Source of the DNA: Trujillonella endophytica | Lineage (GTDB): Bacteria; Actinomycetota; Actinomycetes; Mycobacteriales; Geodermatophilaceae | Direction of reading: 5' to 3' | DNA length: 64,000 nt | Assembly (NCBI RefSeq): GCF_900110555.1 | Contig: NZ_FOEE01000007.1 | Location: 211,649 to 275,648, forward strand | In this document: one piece after another, positions 34,004 through 42,768 of the stretch | Layout of the letters: each line of letters opens with the position of its first letter | Position numbering within the stretch: the stretch's first letter is position 1 | The notes under the pieces: model-generated | Told to the model about the DNA's origin: nothing | Databases searched by the model: none | What the model saw: the letters and a program-made list of their open reading frames with translations, nothing else | Program-made: the position numbers and the translations under genes

Positions 34004-35190
34004 CGGATCATCTCCTGGTCGAGGGCGCGGCCGTGGGCCACGAGCACGGGGATCGCGAGCTCGACTCCGGTGAGGGAGCCGTGATAGGCCGCCAGGCGGC
34101 TGGGGCCGGGTTCCTGGCGGGTGGCGGTGAGCGCCCAGGTGCCCCGCGCCAGCGCGACGACGTCGCCGACCCGCTCGGCCAGGGCGTCGTCGACCGGGCC
34201 GAACACGCCGCTGGCGAAGGCCTCGTCGCGGGAGACCACCCACGCGCGGGCGCCGAGGACCTCGCGCCAGCGCTGCACCACGTCGTCGGCCGCGCCCGGG
34301 ATCGTGTGCGCGTAGCGGGCGCGGGGCTCGCCGGCGAGCAGCCGCACCCCGTCGAGCAGGCCGGGGGTCTCGTCGAGGTCGAGCCGGGTCCCGGCGGGGA
34401 CGTCGATCATCCCGTGGTCGGCGGTCACGATCAGCGCCGCGTCGTCGGGCAGCCCGGCGACGACCTGCTCGACGAGCCGGTCGACCAGCGCGAGCTGCGC
34501 CCGCCAGGCCGGGGAGTCCACGCCGCGGACGTGGCCGGTCAGGTCCAGCTCGGGCGTGTAGCCGTAGGCGAGGGTGCGCGGGCCGGCGGCGACGGCCTGC
34601 AGCAGCCCGGCCGCGAGGTCGCCGCCGCTGACGGTGCCGGCGTAGGCCGCGCCCCGGTAGGCCGCGTCGGACAGGCCCGATCCGCGGTAGAGGTAGGGGG
34701 CGACGGTCGTGACGGTGACGCCGGCGCCGGCGGCCTGCTCGAAGACGGTGCGCTGCGACTGCCACGCCCGGGGGTCGGGGTCGTCGGTCCACTGGGTGTG
34801 GTTGAGGGTGCGGTCCTCCCCGGGCACCGCCGTGACGAAGCCGAGGACTCCGTGGCTGCCCGGCGGCAGGCCGGTGCCGAGCGTGGTCAGGCTGACCGGC
34901 GTGGTGCTCGGGCAGGGCGCGGAGACGTCGCCGACGGGGCTGGCCAGGGCGGCCAGCGTGGGCGCGATGGCGGCGTGCTGCCGGACGAGGTCGGCCCCCA
35001 GGCCGTCCACCAGCAGGACGGCGACGCGGCGGGCCCCGCCGAGCGCGGCGCCCAGCCCGAGCGGGTCGGCGGGCACGTTCCCGCGGTGCACCCGCACGCC
35101 GAGGGCCGCGGCCACTCCGGGGAGGACGTCGCCGAGCGTGGCGCGGCCGTACCCGGGGACGGCGAGGTCCGACGGGAGGGAACTGCTCAC
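34000..35190 (-). CDS. Alkaline phosphatase superfamily phosphodiesterase/nucleotide pyrophosphatase-like protein
   Basis: A 396-aa member of the type I phosphodiesterase/nucleotide pyrophosphatase group. Metal- and nucleophile-site motifs are visible: VAVLLVDGLGADL, the Thr nucleophile region CPSTTPVSLTTLGTG, GSHGVLGF, and TADHGMIDVP. No signal peptide is evident, so it is probably cytoplasmic. The GTG at 35190 overlaps the stop of the methyltransferase gene, and its stop overlaps the DUF1905 gene, so the three form one operon. The substrate cannot be predicted. Confidence 0.87.
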   Translation of the reverse strand: MSSSLPSDLAVPGYGRATLGDVLPGVAAALGVRVHRGNVPADPLGLGAALGGARRVAVLLVDGLGADLVRQHAAIAPTLAALASPVGDVSAPCPSTTPVSLTTLGTGLPPGSHGVLGFVTAVPGEDRTLNHTQWTDDPDPRAWQSQRTVFEQAAGAGVTVTTVAPYLYRGSGLSDAAYRGAAYAGTVSGGDLAAGLLQAVAAGPRTLAYGYTPELDLTGHVRGVDSPAWRAQLALVDRLVEQVVAGLPDDAALIVTADHGMIDVPAGTRLDLDETPGLLDGVRLLAGEPRARYAHTIPGAADDVVQRWREVLGARAWVVSRDEAFASGVFGPVDDALAERVGDVVALARGTWALTATRQEPGPSRLAAYHGSLTGVELAIPVLVAHGRALDQEMIR

Positions 35191-35945
35191 GGCCGGGTGG
35201 CGAGGACGTGCAGACCGGCGGCGGCGTCCCGGTACGGGGAGAGCTCCGCCAGCCGGAGCTCGAGGCGGCGCACCGCGTCGGGGTCCGCGCCGGAGGAGGC
35301 GTCGAGCAGGTCGGCCACGACGGAGACACCGCGCCACTCCCCCGGCTGCAGTCCGGCGTCGCGGACGAGCGCCAGCAGGTCCTCGGGACCGAACCGCCGG
35401 GCGGCCGGCCGGGTGCGGCCGGGCGCCGGGTCGCGGCCGTCGAGCAGGGCGAGGGCCTCGACGGGGTGGCCGCCGAGGGCGCGGGCGAGGACGGCGCCGG
35501 CGCGGTTGGCGGTCGCCACGCTCACCGTGCCGCCGGGTCGCACGGCGCGGGCGACCTCGCCGAGGGTGACCGCGGGGTCGTCGACGACCTCGAGCACGGC
35601 GTGGCACAGCGCCAGGTCGTAGTCGCCGTCGGCGCCGGGGGTCGCGGTGAGCGGCAGTTCGTGCAGGCGGTCGCCGTCGCCCTGCACGGCGCGCACCGAG
35701 CCGCCGACGCCGGCGGTGTCGGCGCGGCGGCGGAGGGTGGCGAGCGCGTCGGCGCTGGGGTCGACGACGGTGACCGAGTGGCCGAGCAGTGCCAGCGGGA
35801 CGGCGAGGGTGCCGCTGCCGCCGCCCACGTCGAGGACCCGCAGCGGAGTGCCGGCCGCGACGAGCGGGTCGAGCGCGGCCCAGACGGCGGCGGTGCGGGC
35901 GGGCAGCTTCTCCGCGGCGGACGAGGCGGAGGCGGGGGGCGGCAC
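35187..35945 (-). CDS. Class I SAM-dependent methyltransferase
   Basis: A 252-aa Rossmann-fold methyltransferase. Motif I is VLDVGGGSGTLAVPLALLG, motif II is VTVVDPSADAL, and later motifs are YDLALCHAVLEVVDDP and VRPGGTVSVATANR. It resembles SmtA/CmoA-like small-molecule or tRNA methyltransferases, but the acceptor is unknown. The GTG at 35945 is seven bases after TAGGCT (35953-35958, minus), suggesting a leaderless promoter that starts this three-gene operon. Confidence 0.85.
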   Translation of the reverse strand: MPPPASASSAAEKLPARTAAVWAALDPLVAAGTPLRVLDVGGGSGTLAVPLALLGHSVTVVDPSADALATLRRRADTAGVGGSVRAVQGDGDRLHELPLTATPGADGDYDLALCHAVLEVVDDPAVTLGEVARAVRPGGTVSVATANRAGAVLARALGGHPVEALALLDGRDPAPGRTRPAARRFGPEDLLALVRDAGLQPGEWRGVSVVADLLDASSGADPDAVRRLELRLAELSPYRDAAAGLHVLATRP

Positions 35946-36001
35946 CCGGCCGAGCCTAGTGGCGCCCCGCCCTCCGGCCCCGTCCAGAGGCTCGCGCCGA
36001 G

Positions 36002-36505
36002 CTAGCGAGGCGGGAGGGGGGCGGGGTCCTTCGTGGCGTCGGCGGCGCGTTCGAGGTCGGCGATCACGAGCTTGCGCATCGTGAACATCGCCTGGACGGC
36101 GCGCTGCCGCCGCTCCGGGTCCGGGTCGGCCTGCAGCTCCATCAGGCGGGTCGGCGTGACCTGCCAGGAGACCCCGTAGCGGTCCTTGAGCCAGCCGCAC
36201 TCGCTCTCCTCGCCGCCCTCGGTGAGCCGGTCCCAGTAGTGGTCGACCTCGGCCTGGTCGGCGCACATGATCATGAAGGAGACGGCCTCGCTGAAGGCCC
36301 AGTCCGCCTTGCCGCCGTTGAGGGCCATGTACTCGGTGTCCCCGAGACGGAAGTTCACGGTCAGGACCTGCCCCTCCCGCTGCGGGTCCTCGGCGCCGAA
36401 CCTGAGGGTGTCGAGCAGCTCGGCATCGGGCCAGATCGAGGTGTAGAAGCGGGCGGCCTCCTCCGCCTCGGTGTCGAACCACAGGCTGATCACGGTCTTC
36501 GGCAT
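36002..36505 (-). CDS. PhnB-like VOC-superfamily protein
   Basis: A 167-aa protein of the 3-demethylubiquinone-9 methyltransferase-like (PhnB) branch of the VOC superfamily. It contains WFDTEAEEAARFYTSIWPDA, FRLGDTEYMALNGG, ESECGWLKDRYGVSWQVTP and a C-terminal MFTMRKLVIADLERA. Despite the family name, such proteins have no confirmed enzymatic role. GGGGAG lies eight to nine bases before the ATG at 36505. It stands alone between the methyltransferase and GDSL genes. Confidence 0.88.
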   Translation of the reverse strand: MPKTVISLWFDTEAEEAARFYTSIWPDAELLDTLRFGAEDPQREGQVLTVNFRLGDTEYMALNGGKADWAFSEAVSFMIMCADQAEVDHYWDRLTEGGEESECGWLKDRYGVSWQVTPTRLMELQADPDPERRQRAVQAMFTMRKLVIADLERAADATKDPAPLPPR

Positions 36506-36569
36506 GGCGGTCGCTCCCCTCTCGGCGGCGTGCTGGTCGTCATGGGAGGACGGTCCGGGCACCCGGAAC

Positions 36570-37187
36570 TCATCGCTGCGGAGTGCGACCCGCCAGCCAC
36601 GCCGTCCAGTGCGGGCGGACGAGGTCGGCCAGCGCGGCGTACCCGGCGGCTCCCGGGTGGGCGCCGTCGCCCGCGGCGACCTCGCGCATCCAGGTCGGGT
36701 TCCCGGCCAGGTGCCCGACGACGGGCACGTGGGGCACCGCGTGCTCGGCGCAGACCTGCGCGAAGCGGTCGTCGAGGGCCGCGGTGCGTTCGGTGTGCGC
36801 GTCGTCGGCGACGGGCGGTGGGCCGACCACGAGCACCGGCCAGCCGGCCGCCGCCGCTCGATCGAGCATGCCGGTGAGGGCGGCCACCGACCGGTCGGGC
36901 GCCAGCCGGGGCACGCCGTCCTCGTGCGCCGTGTCGTTGACGCCGACGGAGAGCACGACCCGCGGCTCCCACGCCCCGCCCGCCAGGCGCGGCGTGCACT
37001 CGGCCGCCCACCGCGCGGCGACCTCGGCGCTGGTCTGCCGGCGCACACCGAGGACGTAGCGGGTCAGCGGCAGGCCGGCGCGCTCGCTGTCGGCGGCCAG
37101 CCTGCCGGTCCAGCCGAGGTGCTCGGGGTCGCCGACCCCGGCCACGAAGGAGTCGCCGACGAAGCAGATGCGCAGATCCCGGATCAC
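36570..37187 (-). CDS. SGNH/GDSL-family hydrolase
   Basis: A 205-aa serine esterase of the SGNH type. Block I is CFVGDSFVAGVGD with the nucleophilic Ser, block III is SVGVNDTAHEDG, and block V is GDGAHPGAAGYAALAD with the catalytic Asp/His. No signal peptide is present, so an intracellular esterase or acyl hydrolase is likely. The GTG at 37187 is six bases after AAGGAT, which can be read either as a -10 or as a Shine-Dalgarno. It begins 11 bp after the dnaE2 stop and may be cotranscribed with the damage-response operon. Confidence 0.87.
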   Translation of the reverse strand: MIRDLRICFVGDSFVAGVGDPEHLGWTGRLAADSERAGLPLTRYVLGVRRQTSAEVAARWAAECTPRLAGGAWEPRVVLSVGVNDTAHEDGVPRLAPDRSVAALTGMLDRAAAAGWPVLVVGPPPVADDAHTERTAALDDRFAQVCAEHAVPHVPVVGHLAGNPTWMREVAAGDGAHPGAAGYAALADLVRPHWTAWLAGRTPQR

Positions 37188-37198
37188 GCACCCATCCT

Positions 37199-40100
37199 TC
37201 AGTGGCCGGAGCTGCCGGGGCTGGAGTGCCACAGCTTCCGCGGCGGGGCGGCGCCCCGCCCACTCGCCGCCCGGCGGGCCGCCGTGGCCGCGTCGTCGCC
37301 GGCCGGCTTGATGTCGGCGTAGGGCGACATCCGGAAGCCGGTCGGGTGGACCAGCACCGGCTTGACCACCACCGGCCGCGCCCCGTGGGAGGCCGCGGCC
37401 CCGGCGATCGCCTGGTCGGTGTACGCCCCCGGGGCCGCCATCTGCTCGGCGACCGCCGCCAGGCCGCCGGTCTCCCAGCTCTCGTGGAGGGCCGGCAGCT
37501 CCCACGCCCCGGTGGCCCGGATCGACACCCCGCGCGGCCCGGTGCGCCGCAGCACGCCGCGGATGACCAGCAGCCACGAGTGGAACACCGTCGCGGCGTA
37601 GGGACCCTGCACGTCCTCGAAGAAGGTGGAGTCGGTGCAGCCGGTGCCGTCGTCCAGGGTCACGAACACCACCCGCCGCCCGGAGCGGATCGGCGGGGTC
37701 TGGGTGGCCACCTTCACCCCGGCGACGAGCACCTCCGACCCGCTGCGGCAGGTCAGCAGCTCCCCCGCCGGCACCGCGCCGATCGCCGACAGGAAGCGGC
37801 GGTAGAAGTCGACGACGTGCCGGCTGGCGTCCAGCCCGAGCACCTCCAGCTCCGCGCGGACCAGTTCGGCGTCGGTGAACTCGGGCAGCCCGCTGCCGGC
37901 GGCCCAGCCCAGCGCCGTCTCCTCCGGCTCCTCCTCCCCGCCGCCGTCCTCCTCCGGCAGGTCCAGACCGAGCAGGTCCAGGCTCAGCTGGCCGACCGCG
38001 CCGGCCCGGGCGCCGCTGCGGCTCCACCGGTCCAGCTCGCTGATCTGCAGCAGCAGGTCGCGCCGGGTGACCGCCGACCGGCTGCGGGTGGGGCGCCCGG
38101 CCTCCCGGTCGCGGACCCCGAAGCCGTAGAGCGCATCGAACCCCCCGGCCAGCACCAGCCGCTCGACGACCGGCCGGGACGCCGACGCCCGCTGCCAGAA
38201 GTCGTTGAGCGAGCGGTAGGGCTGGCCGGCGACGACGCGGGCGACCTCGTCGTCGGAGATGCCCTTGACGTCGGCGAGGGAGAGCCGGATGCCGTAGCGG
38301 GAGGGGTCGGGCAGCGCGGGCGGCATCCACTCCGGCCGCCGCCACGCCTCGGGGGCGTCGCCGCCGCTCTCCTCCGGGTCCGGCTCCTCCGTGTCGAGCC
38401 GCTCCACCCGGTAGGTGGCCCCGGAGGCGTTGACGTCCAGGCCCAGCACCCGCACGCCGAAGTTGCGGGCGTCGTCGAGGATCAGCCGCTTCGGGTACAT
38501 GCCCGGGTCGTGGGTGAGCACCCCGGCGAGGAAGGCCGCGGTGTGGTGGGTCTTCAGCCAGGCCGACTGGTAGGTGGGCAGCGCGAACGCCGCGGCGTGT
38601 GCCTTGCAGAAGCCGAACGAGCCGAAGGCCACCAGCACCTGCCAGACCTGCTCGACGACCCCGACCGGATAGCGCCGCAGGGCCTCCGGCATGAACCAGG
38701 TGCGCACCTCCTCGTGCTGGTCGCGGTCGCCCAGCGCCCGGCGCGCCTCGTCGGCCTGGGCGAGGTCGCAGCCGGTCATCTGCGCCACGATCTGCAGCAC
38801 CTGCTCGTGGAAGACGACCACCCCGGCGGTCTGCTCCAGGTACGGGGCCAGGTCGGGGTGCGGGTAGACCGGCTCCCGCCAGCCGTTCCGGGCCATCAGG
38901 AACGGCGTCACCATGTCGCTCTTCACCGGCCCGGGCCGGAACAGCGAGATGTCGATGACGATGTCCTCGAAGGTCTGCGGCCCGAACTTGCCGACCAGCT
39001 CGCGCTGGCCCGGGGACTCGATCTGGAACATGCCCAGCGTGCGGGTGCTGCGGATCAGCTCGAACGTCGTCGGGTCGTCGCGCGGGATGGCGTCGATGTC
39101 GACCTGCTCGTGGTCCACCCGTTGCACTTCGGAGATCGCGTGCGCGATCGCCGACTGCATGCGGATGCCGAGCAGGTCGAGCTTGAGCAGCCCGAGCTCC
39201 TCGACGTCGTCCTTGTCGAACTGGCTCATCGGATAGCCGAGGTAGCTGTTCTCCACCGGGGTGCGGTCCAGCAGCGTGGCGTCGGACAGCAGCACCCCGC
39301 ACGGGTGCAGGGCGATGTGCCGGGGCAGCCCGTCGAGCCGGGCGACGAGGTCGAACAGCAGGTCCAGATCGCCGCTGCCGCCGGAGCGCTTCGAGCCCAT
39401 CCGGCTGGCGCGCAGCTCCGGGAGATCTTTGAGCGCGGCGTGCACCTGGTTGGCCCGGATGTGCGGAAAGGCCTTCGCCACGGCGTCGACCTCGGCCGGC
39501 GGCAGGCCGAGGGCGGCGCCGACGTCCCTGATGGCGTGCCGCACCCGGTAGGTGTCCATCATCGAGATGCAGCTGACCCGCTCGGCGCCGAAGCGGTCGA
39601 GGACCGCGTCGTAGACCTCCATCCGGCGGGCGGACTCCACGTCGATGTCGATGTCGGGCAGCTGGTGGCGCAGCGGGGAGAGGAACCGCTCCATCAGCAG
39701 GCCGTAGCGGATCGGGTCGACGTCGGAGATGCCGAGCAGGTAGGTGACCAGGCTGCCCGCGCCCGACCCCCGCGCCGCGGCCCGGACCCTCAATCTCGTG
39801 ATGAGGTCGACCACGTCGGCGACGGTGAGGAAGTAGGACGGGTAGCCCAGCTGCTCGATGACGGCGAGCTCGTCGTCCAGCCGCCGCCGCACCTGCCCGG
39901 TCGGGGCCATGCCGCGGCGGCCCAGCCCGGCCTCGCAGCGGGCGCGCAGCACCTGCGCCGGCTCCAGCCCGGCCTCGGCGGGGGTGGTGACGACGTCGAG
40001 CTCGGGATAGCGCACGGTGCCGATGCCCAGGTCCTCCCGGACGTCGACCACGCACTGCTCGGCCAGCCGGGCGGTGCGCTCGAGCAGCCGCAGCGCCGCG

Positions 40101-41041
40101 TCCCGGTCGGGGCCCACGAGGTCCTCGGCGACCTCGGCCATCTCCTTGCCCGACTTCAGGTAGCCCTCCGCGGTGCGCCGGTCGACGTGCCGCTGGTCGA
40201 GGGCGACCAGCCGGCGGGAGGCGTCGAGCACGTCGGCGGTGGGCGCGTCGAGGGCGTCGACGTACCGGACGGCGTTGGTCAGCACCACCGGCACCCCGGT
40301 GTCCGCGGCGAACCGCAGCATCGCCTGGGCCCGGGACCGGTCGCCCCGGCCGCGGTGGTGCACGACCTCCAGCGCCAGCTGACCGGGCCCGAACACCGAC
40401 CGCCAGGCCGACAGCCGGGCGGCGGCGACGTCGGCCCGGCCGGCGGCCAGCGCCCGCCCCACCGGGGAGTCCGGCCCCAGCAGCGCGACGAGCCCGAGCG
40501 GGTGCTCGGCGGCCAGTGCCAGCGAGCCGACCGGCTCACCGCGGGTGCCGCGCAGGTGGACGGCGCTGGTCAGCCGGCACAGCGACCGCCAGCCGGCGCC
40601 GTTCCGGGCCAGGAAGGTGACCCGGGGTAGGCGGGCGTCGACGGCGGCCCCGCCGCGCACCGGGGACCGGCGGCCACCCCTGCCGGAACCCTCACCCTCG
40701 ACCGGATCGTCACGGTCGGGGGCCGGCGGGCGGCGGGCCCGGTGGCGCGCGCCCGCCACCCCGGTCGGCCCCGCACCGAGGGGGTGCGCCAGCGCCGGGG
40801 GGACGGAGCTGTCCACCGCCGGGGTCACCGCGAGGTCCACCCCGAACAGCGGCCGGATGTCGGCCGCCCGGCAGGCCAGCGCGAACTTCACCGCGCCGTA
40901 GAGGCCGTCGCGGTCGGTCAGCGCCAGCGCCCGCATGCCGTGCTCGGCGGCGCGAGCGACCAGGTCGGCGGGGTGGTTGGCCCCGTAGCGCATGGAGTAG
41001 CCCGAGGCGACGTGCAGGTGGACGAAGGGGTCGTCGCTCAC
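37199..41041 (-). CDS. dnaE2: Error-prone DNA polymerase III alpha subunit DnaE2
   Basis: C-family polymerase used for damage tolerance and SOS mutagenesis. The 1280-aa product has an N-terminal PHP domain (FVHLHVASGYSMRYG), the palm Asp motif LPDIDIDVESARR, GAGSLVTYLLGISDVDP, ALHPCGVLL, FLSPLRHQ, and a C-terminal OB-fold region (VFVTLDDGTGCTDSTFF). The DnaE2 type is inferred from context (HEPN and DUF6504 partners, LexA box) and the degenerate PHP. It is longer than mycobacterial DnaE2; a Gly/Arg/Pro-rich insert near residues 80-130 accounts for part of this. The GTG at 41041 overlaps the HEPN stop as GTGA. Confidence 0.94.
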   Translation of the reverse strand: MSDDPFVHLHVASGYSMRYGANHPADLVARAAEHGMRALALTDRDGLYGAVKFALACRAADIRPLFGVDLAVTPAVDSSVPPALAHPLGAGPTGVAGARHRARRPPAPDRDDPVEGEGSGRGGRRSPVRGGAAVDARLPRVTFLARNGAGWRSLCRLTSAVHLRGTRGEPVGSLALAAEHPLGLVALLGPDSPVGRALAAGRADVAAARLSAWRSVFGPGQLALEVVHHRGRGDRSRAQAMLRFAADTGVPVVLTNAVRYVDALDAPTADVLDASRRLVALDQRHVDRRTAEGYLKSGKEMAEVAEDLVGPDRDAALRLLERTARLAEQCVVDVREDLGIGTVRYPELDVVTTPAEAGLEPAQVLRARCEAGLGRRGMAPTGQVRRRLDDELAVIEQLGYPSYFLTVADVVDLITRLRVRAAARGSGAGSLVTYLLGISDVDPIRYGLLMERFLSPLRHQLPDIDIDVESARRMEVYDAVLDRFGAERVSCISMMDTYRVRHAIRDVGAALGLPPAEVDAVAKAFPHIRANQVHAALKDLPELRASRMGSKRSGGSGDLDLLFDLVARLDGLPRHIALHPCGVLLSDATLLDRTPVENSYLGYPMSQFDKDDVEELGLLKLDLLGIRMQSAIAHAISEVQRVDHEQVDIDAIPRDDPTTFELIRSTRTLGMFQIESPGQRELVGKFGPQTFEDIVIDISLFRPGPVKSDMVTPFLMARNGWREPVYPHPDLAPYLEQTAGVVVFHEQVLQIVAQMTGCDLAQADEARRALGDRDQHEEVRTWFMPEALRRYPVGVVEQVWQVLVAFGSFGFCKAHAAAFALPTYQSAWLKTHHTAAFLAGVLTHDPGMYPKRLILDDARNFGVRVLGLDVNASGATYRVERLDTEEPDPEESGGDAPEAWRRPEWMPPALPDPSRYGIRLSLADVKGISDDEVARVVAGQPYRSLNDFWQRASASRPVVERLVLAGGFDALYGFGVRDREAGRPTRSRSAVTRRDLLLQISELDRWSRSGARAGAVGQLSLDLLGLDLPEEDGGGEEEPEETALGWAAGSGLPEFTDAELVRAELEVLGLDASRHVVDFYRRFLSAIGAVPAGELLTCRSGSEVLVAGVKVATQTPPIRSGRRVVFVTLDDGTGCTDSTFFEDVQGPYAATVFHSWLLVIRGVLRRTGPRGVSIRATGAWELPALHESWETGGLAAVAEQMAAPGAYTDQAIAGAAASHGARPVVVKPVLVHPTGFRMSPYADIKPAGDDAATAARRAASGRGAAPPRKLWHSSPGSSGH

Positions 41042-41556
41042 CGCCGGGGTCGCGTGCCACCGCGGGAGGCGGTGCCCCCGCGGTGGGCAGTGCCGCCGAC
41101 CACCCGGGGCCGGGGAGCCGGCTCGGGGAACTGCGTCAGGGTCGTCTCGACCACGGCGAGGAAGGCCTCGGCGTCGCGGACCAGGTCGTCGGCCTCGCGC
41201 TCGGTGACCGCGCGCGACAGCCCGGCCTCCGCGGCGGCCCGCTTGGCGGCACCGGCGGCGAAGAAGGTGGCCCACTCCCCCAGCTCCGGGCAGACCTCGC
41301 CGAGCAGGGCCCAGGCACTGCGCGGACGACGGCGGCCGCCCTCGGGGCGGGTGCGGGCGGCCAGCACCGCCGCGGCGACGCGCAGCGCGGCCAGGTGCGC
41401 GGTGGCGTAGCGCTCCCGGGGATCGGTGGCGGCGGCGGCCTCGACCAGCCCGCGGCGGGCCTGCTGGAGCAGCCCGGCAGCGGCGGCCGGCACCGGCGGG
41501 GGCAGGGGCAACTGATCGGCGGACCGGTCGTAGGGCATGGCTCGCAGCGCGCCCAT
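41038..41556 (-). CDS. SAV_6107-family HEPN domain protein
   Basis: A 172-aa all-helical protein that matches the SAV_6107 HEPN family: LLQQARRGLVEAAAATDPRERYATAHLAALR, shown here in part as RERYATAHLAALRVAAAVL, then GGRRRPRSAWALLGEVCPEL and READDLVRDAEAFLAVVE. HEPN domains can be RNases, but the catalytic RxxxxH motif is not obvious here, so a non-catalytic scaffold is possible. It sits between DUF6504 and dnaE2, with TGATG coupling upstream and GTGA downstream, indicating a DnaE2 accessory role. That role is inferred. Confidence 0.85.
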   Translation of the reverse strand: MGALRAMPYDRSADQLPLPPPVPAAAAGLLQQARRGLVEAAAATDPRERYATAHLAALRVAAAVLAARTRPEGGRRRPRSAWALLGEVCPELGEWATFFAAGAAKRAAAEAGLSRAVTEREADDLVRDAEAFLAVVETTLTQFPEPAPRPRVVGGTAHRGGTASRGGTRPRR

Positions 41557-41876
41557 CAGTCGTGCACCCGCACGAGGGACCAGCGGTTCTCCGCCGCGTC
41601 CCACGACAGGTCGTAGACCCCGGCGAAGCTCATCCGCGACCGGCCGGCCCGCACCGCCTCCAGCCGCCAGACCTCCCGCGTGGCGACGAGGTCGCCCGAG
41701 GCCCCGCCGGTGGCCGCACCCCGCCACCAGGCCGGGGTCTCCACCCACGAGTCGAGCAGTTCGCCGACGACGTAGCGCGACTCGCCCCGCCAGAACTGCA
41801 CCGGGCCCAGCGGCCCCCGCTCGACCCGGACCTCCTCGCCGACCCGACCGCCGATCCCCTCCAGCACCCGGCTCAT
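41556..41876 (-). CDS. DUF6504 family protein
   Basis: A 106-aa protein resembling the DUF6504 family seen next to imuB/dnaE2 genes in actinobacteria. Visible blocks are PLGPVQFWRGESRYVVGELL, SWVETPAWW and a C-terminal FAGVYDLSWDAAENRWSLVR. It looks like a small beta-rich domain. It is first in the operon and directly downstream of a perfect LexA box. No imuB is found in the window. The function is unknown; a polymerase accessory role is inferred from context. Confidence 0.8.
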   Translation of the reverse strand: MSRVLEGIGGRVGEEVRVERGPLGPVQFWRGESRYVVGELLDSWVETPAWWRGAATGGASGDLVATREVWRLEAVRAGRSRMSFAGVYDLSWDAAENRWSLVRVHD

Positions 41877-41925
41877 GTCTGACTCCCCATCGCTCGGCGA
41901 CCCGTCGCGTCGGCCCGGGCCGCGC

Positions 41926-41950
41926 CTGCGGGTGGGGAAGGACCCGGCAG
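41926..41950 (-). other. Leader hairpin with CUUCCC loop upstream of the DUF6504-HEPN-dnaE2 operon
   Basis: CTGCGGGT (41926-41933) pairs with ACCC-G-GCAG (41942-41950) with one bulged base. The loop read on the minus strand contains CUUCCC, as in the mraZ-rsmH hairpins. It lies between the LexA box and the first start codon, so it would be in the operon leader. Confidence 0.45.
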
Positions 41951-41969
41951 CTGCGGTGGGTGACGCCGT

Positions 41970-41985
41970 TCGAACGCGTGTTCGA
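41970..41985. promoter_or_regulatory. LexA (SOS) box of the dnaE2 operon
   Basis: TCGAACGCGTGTTCGA is a perfect CGAAC-N4-GTTCG palindrome about 94 bp upstream of the DUF6504 start. A divergent gene starts 132 bp on the other side, so the minus-strand operon is the more likely target. Confidence 0.9.
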
Positions 41986-42117
41986 ACACGTCGAGTACAC
42001 CCGACCGGGCACCCCGCCGTCAAGCCGGACGCGCCCGCCGTCGCCCCCCTGCCGCGTCCTCCCCGTCGTCCTCCCCGTCGTCTCCCGCCGGCCCCCCCTT
42101 CCTGCCACGATCCCCGC

Positions 42118-42756
42118 GTGGACGACGCGAGCGCCTGGGCGACCATCGCGACCGAGCGGCGCGCCCTCGCCGACCTGCTGGAGTCGCTGACCGTCGAGCA
42201 GTGGGCCACCCCGAGCCTCTGCCGCGACTGGACCGTCCGGCACGTGGCCGCCCACCTCATGGTCGGACCCACCGGCTCGACGGCCGGCTTCCTCCGCGCG
42301 ATGGTGCGCGCCCGGGGCTCCTTCGCCCGCGCCAACCACGCCCTGGCCGACGACCGCGCGCGACTGCCGACCGCCACCCTCGTCGCCGACCTGCGGGAGC
42401 GCGCCGGCAGCCGGTTCACCCCACCCGGGATGGACTGGCACGCCCCGCTGACCGACCTGCTCGTGCACCGGCTGGACATCACGGTCCCGCTCGGCCTCGA
42501 CCACGGACGAACGCTCGACCCGTGGGCCGACGCCCTGGACCTCCTGGTCGGCAGGCGGGCCGTTCCGGGCTTCCTGCCCCGCGGCCTGCCCGGACTGACC
42601 TACGCGGCCACCGACGTCGAGTGGATGCGCGGCTCCGGCCCGCGGGTCGAGGCCCCCGTCGAGGCGCTGGCCCTGGCGATCACGCGCCGTCCCGCCCGGC
42701 TCTCCGAACTGGCCGGCCCGGGCGCCGCGGCGCTGCGGACCTGGGCCCGCGGCTGA
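42118..42756 (+). CDS. Maleylpyruvate isomerase (MDMPI)-type DinB-fold protein, TIGR03083-like
   Basis: A 212-aa protein with a DinB/MDMPI four-helix domain. The core motifs are LSLCRDWTVRHVAAHLM-like sequence (LCRDWTVRHVAAHLM) and DLLVHRLDI, which provide the His ligands of a metal site. Relatives are mycothiol-dependent enzymes, so a mycothiol S-transferase or isomerase role is likely, in line with actinobacterial thiol chemistry. The GTG at 42118 is six bases after CACGAT, another leaderless arrangement. The substrate is unknown. Confidence 0.82.
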   Translation: MDDASAWATIATERRALADLLESLTVEQWATPSLCRDWTVRHVAAHLMVGPTGSTAGFLRAMVRARGSFARANHALADDRARLPTATLVADLRERAGSRFTPPGMDWHAPLTDLLVHRLDITVPLGLDHGRTLDPWADALDLLVGRRAVPGFLPRGLPGLTYAATDVEWMRGSGPRVEAPVEALALAITRRPARLSELAGPGAAALRTWARG

Positions 42757-42768
42757 CCCGGGACACCC

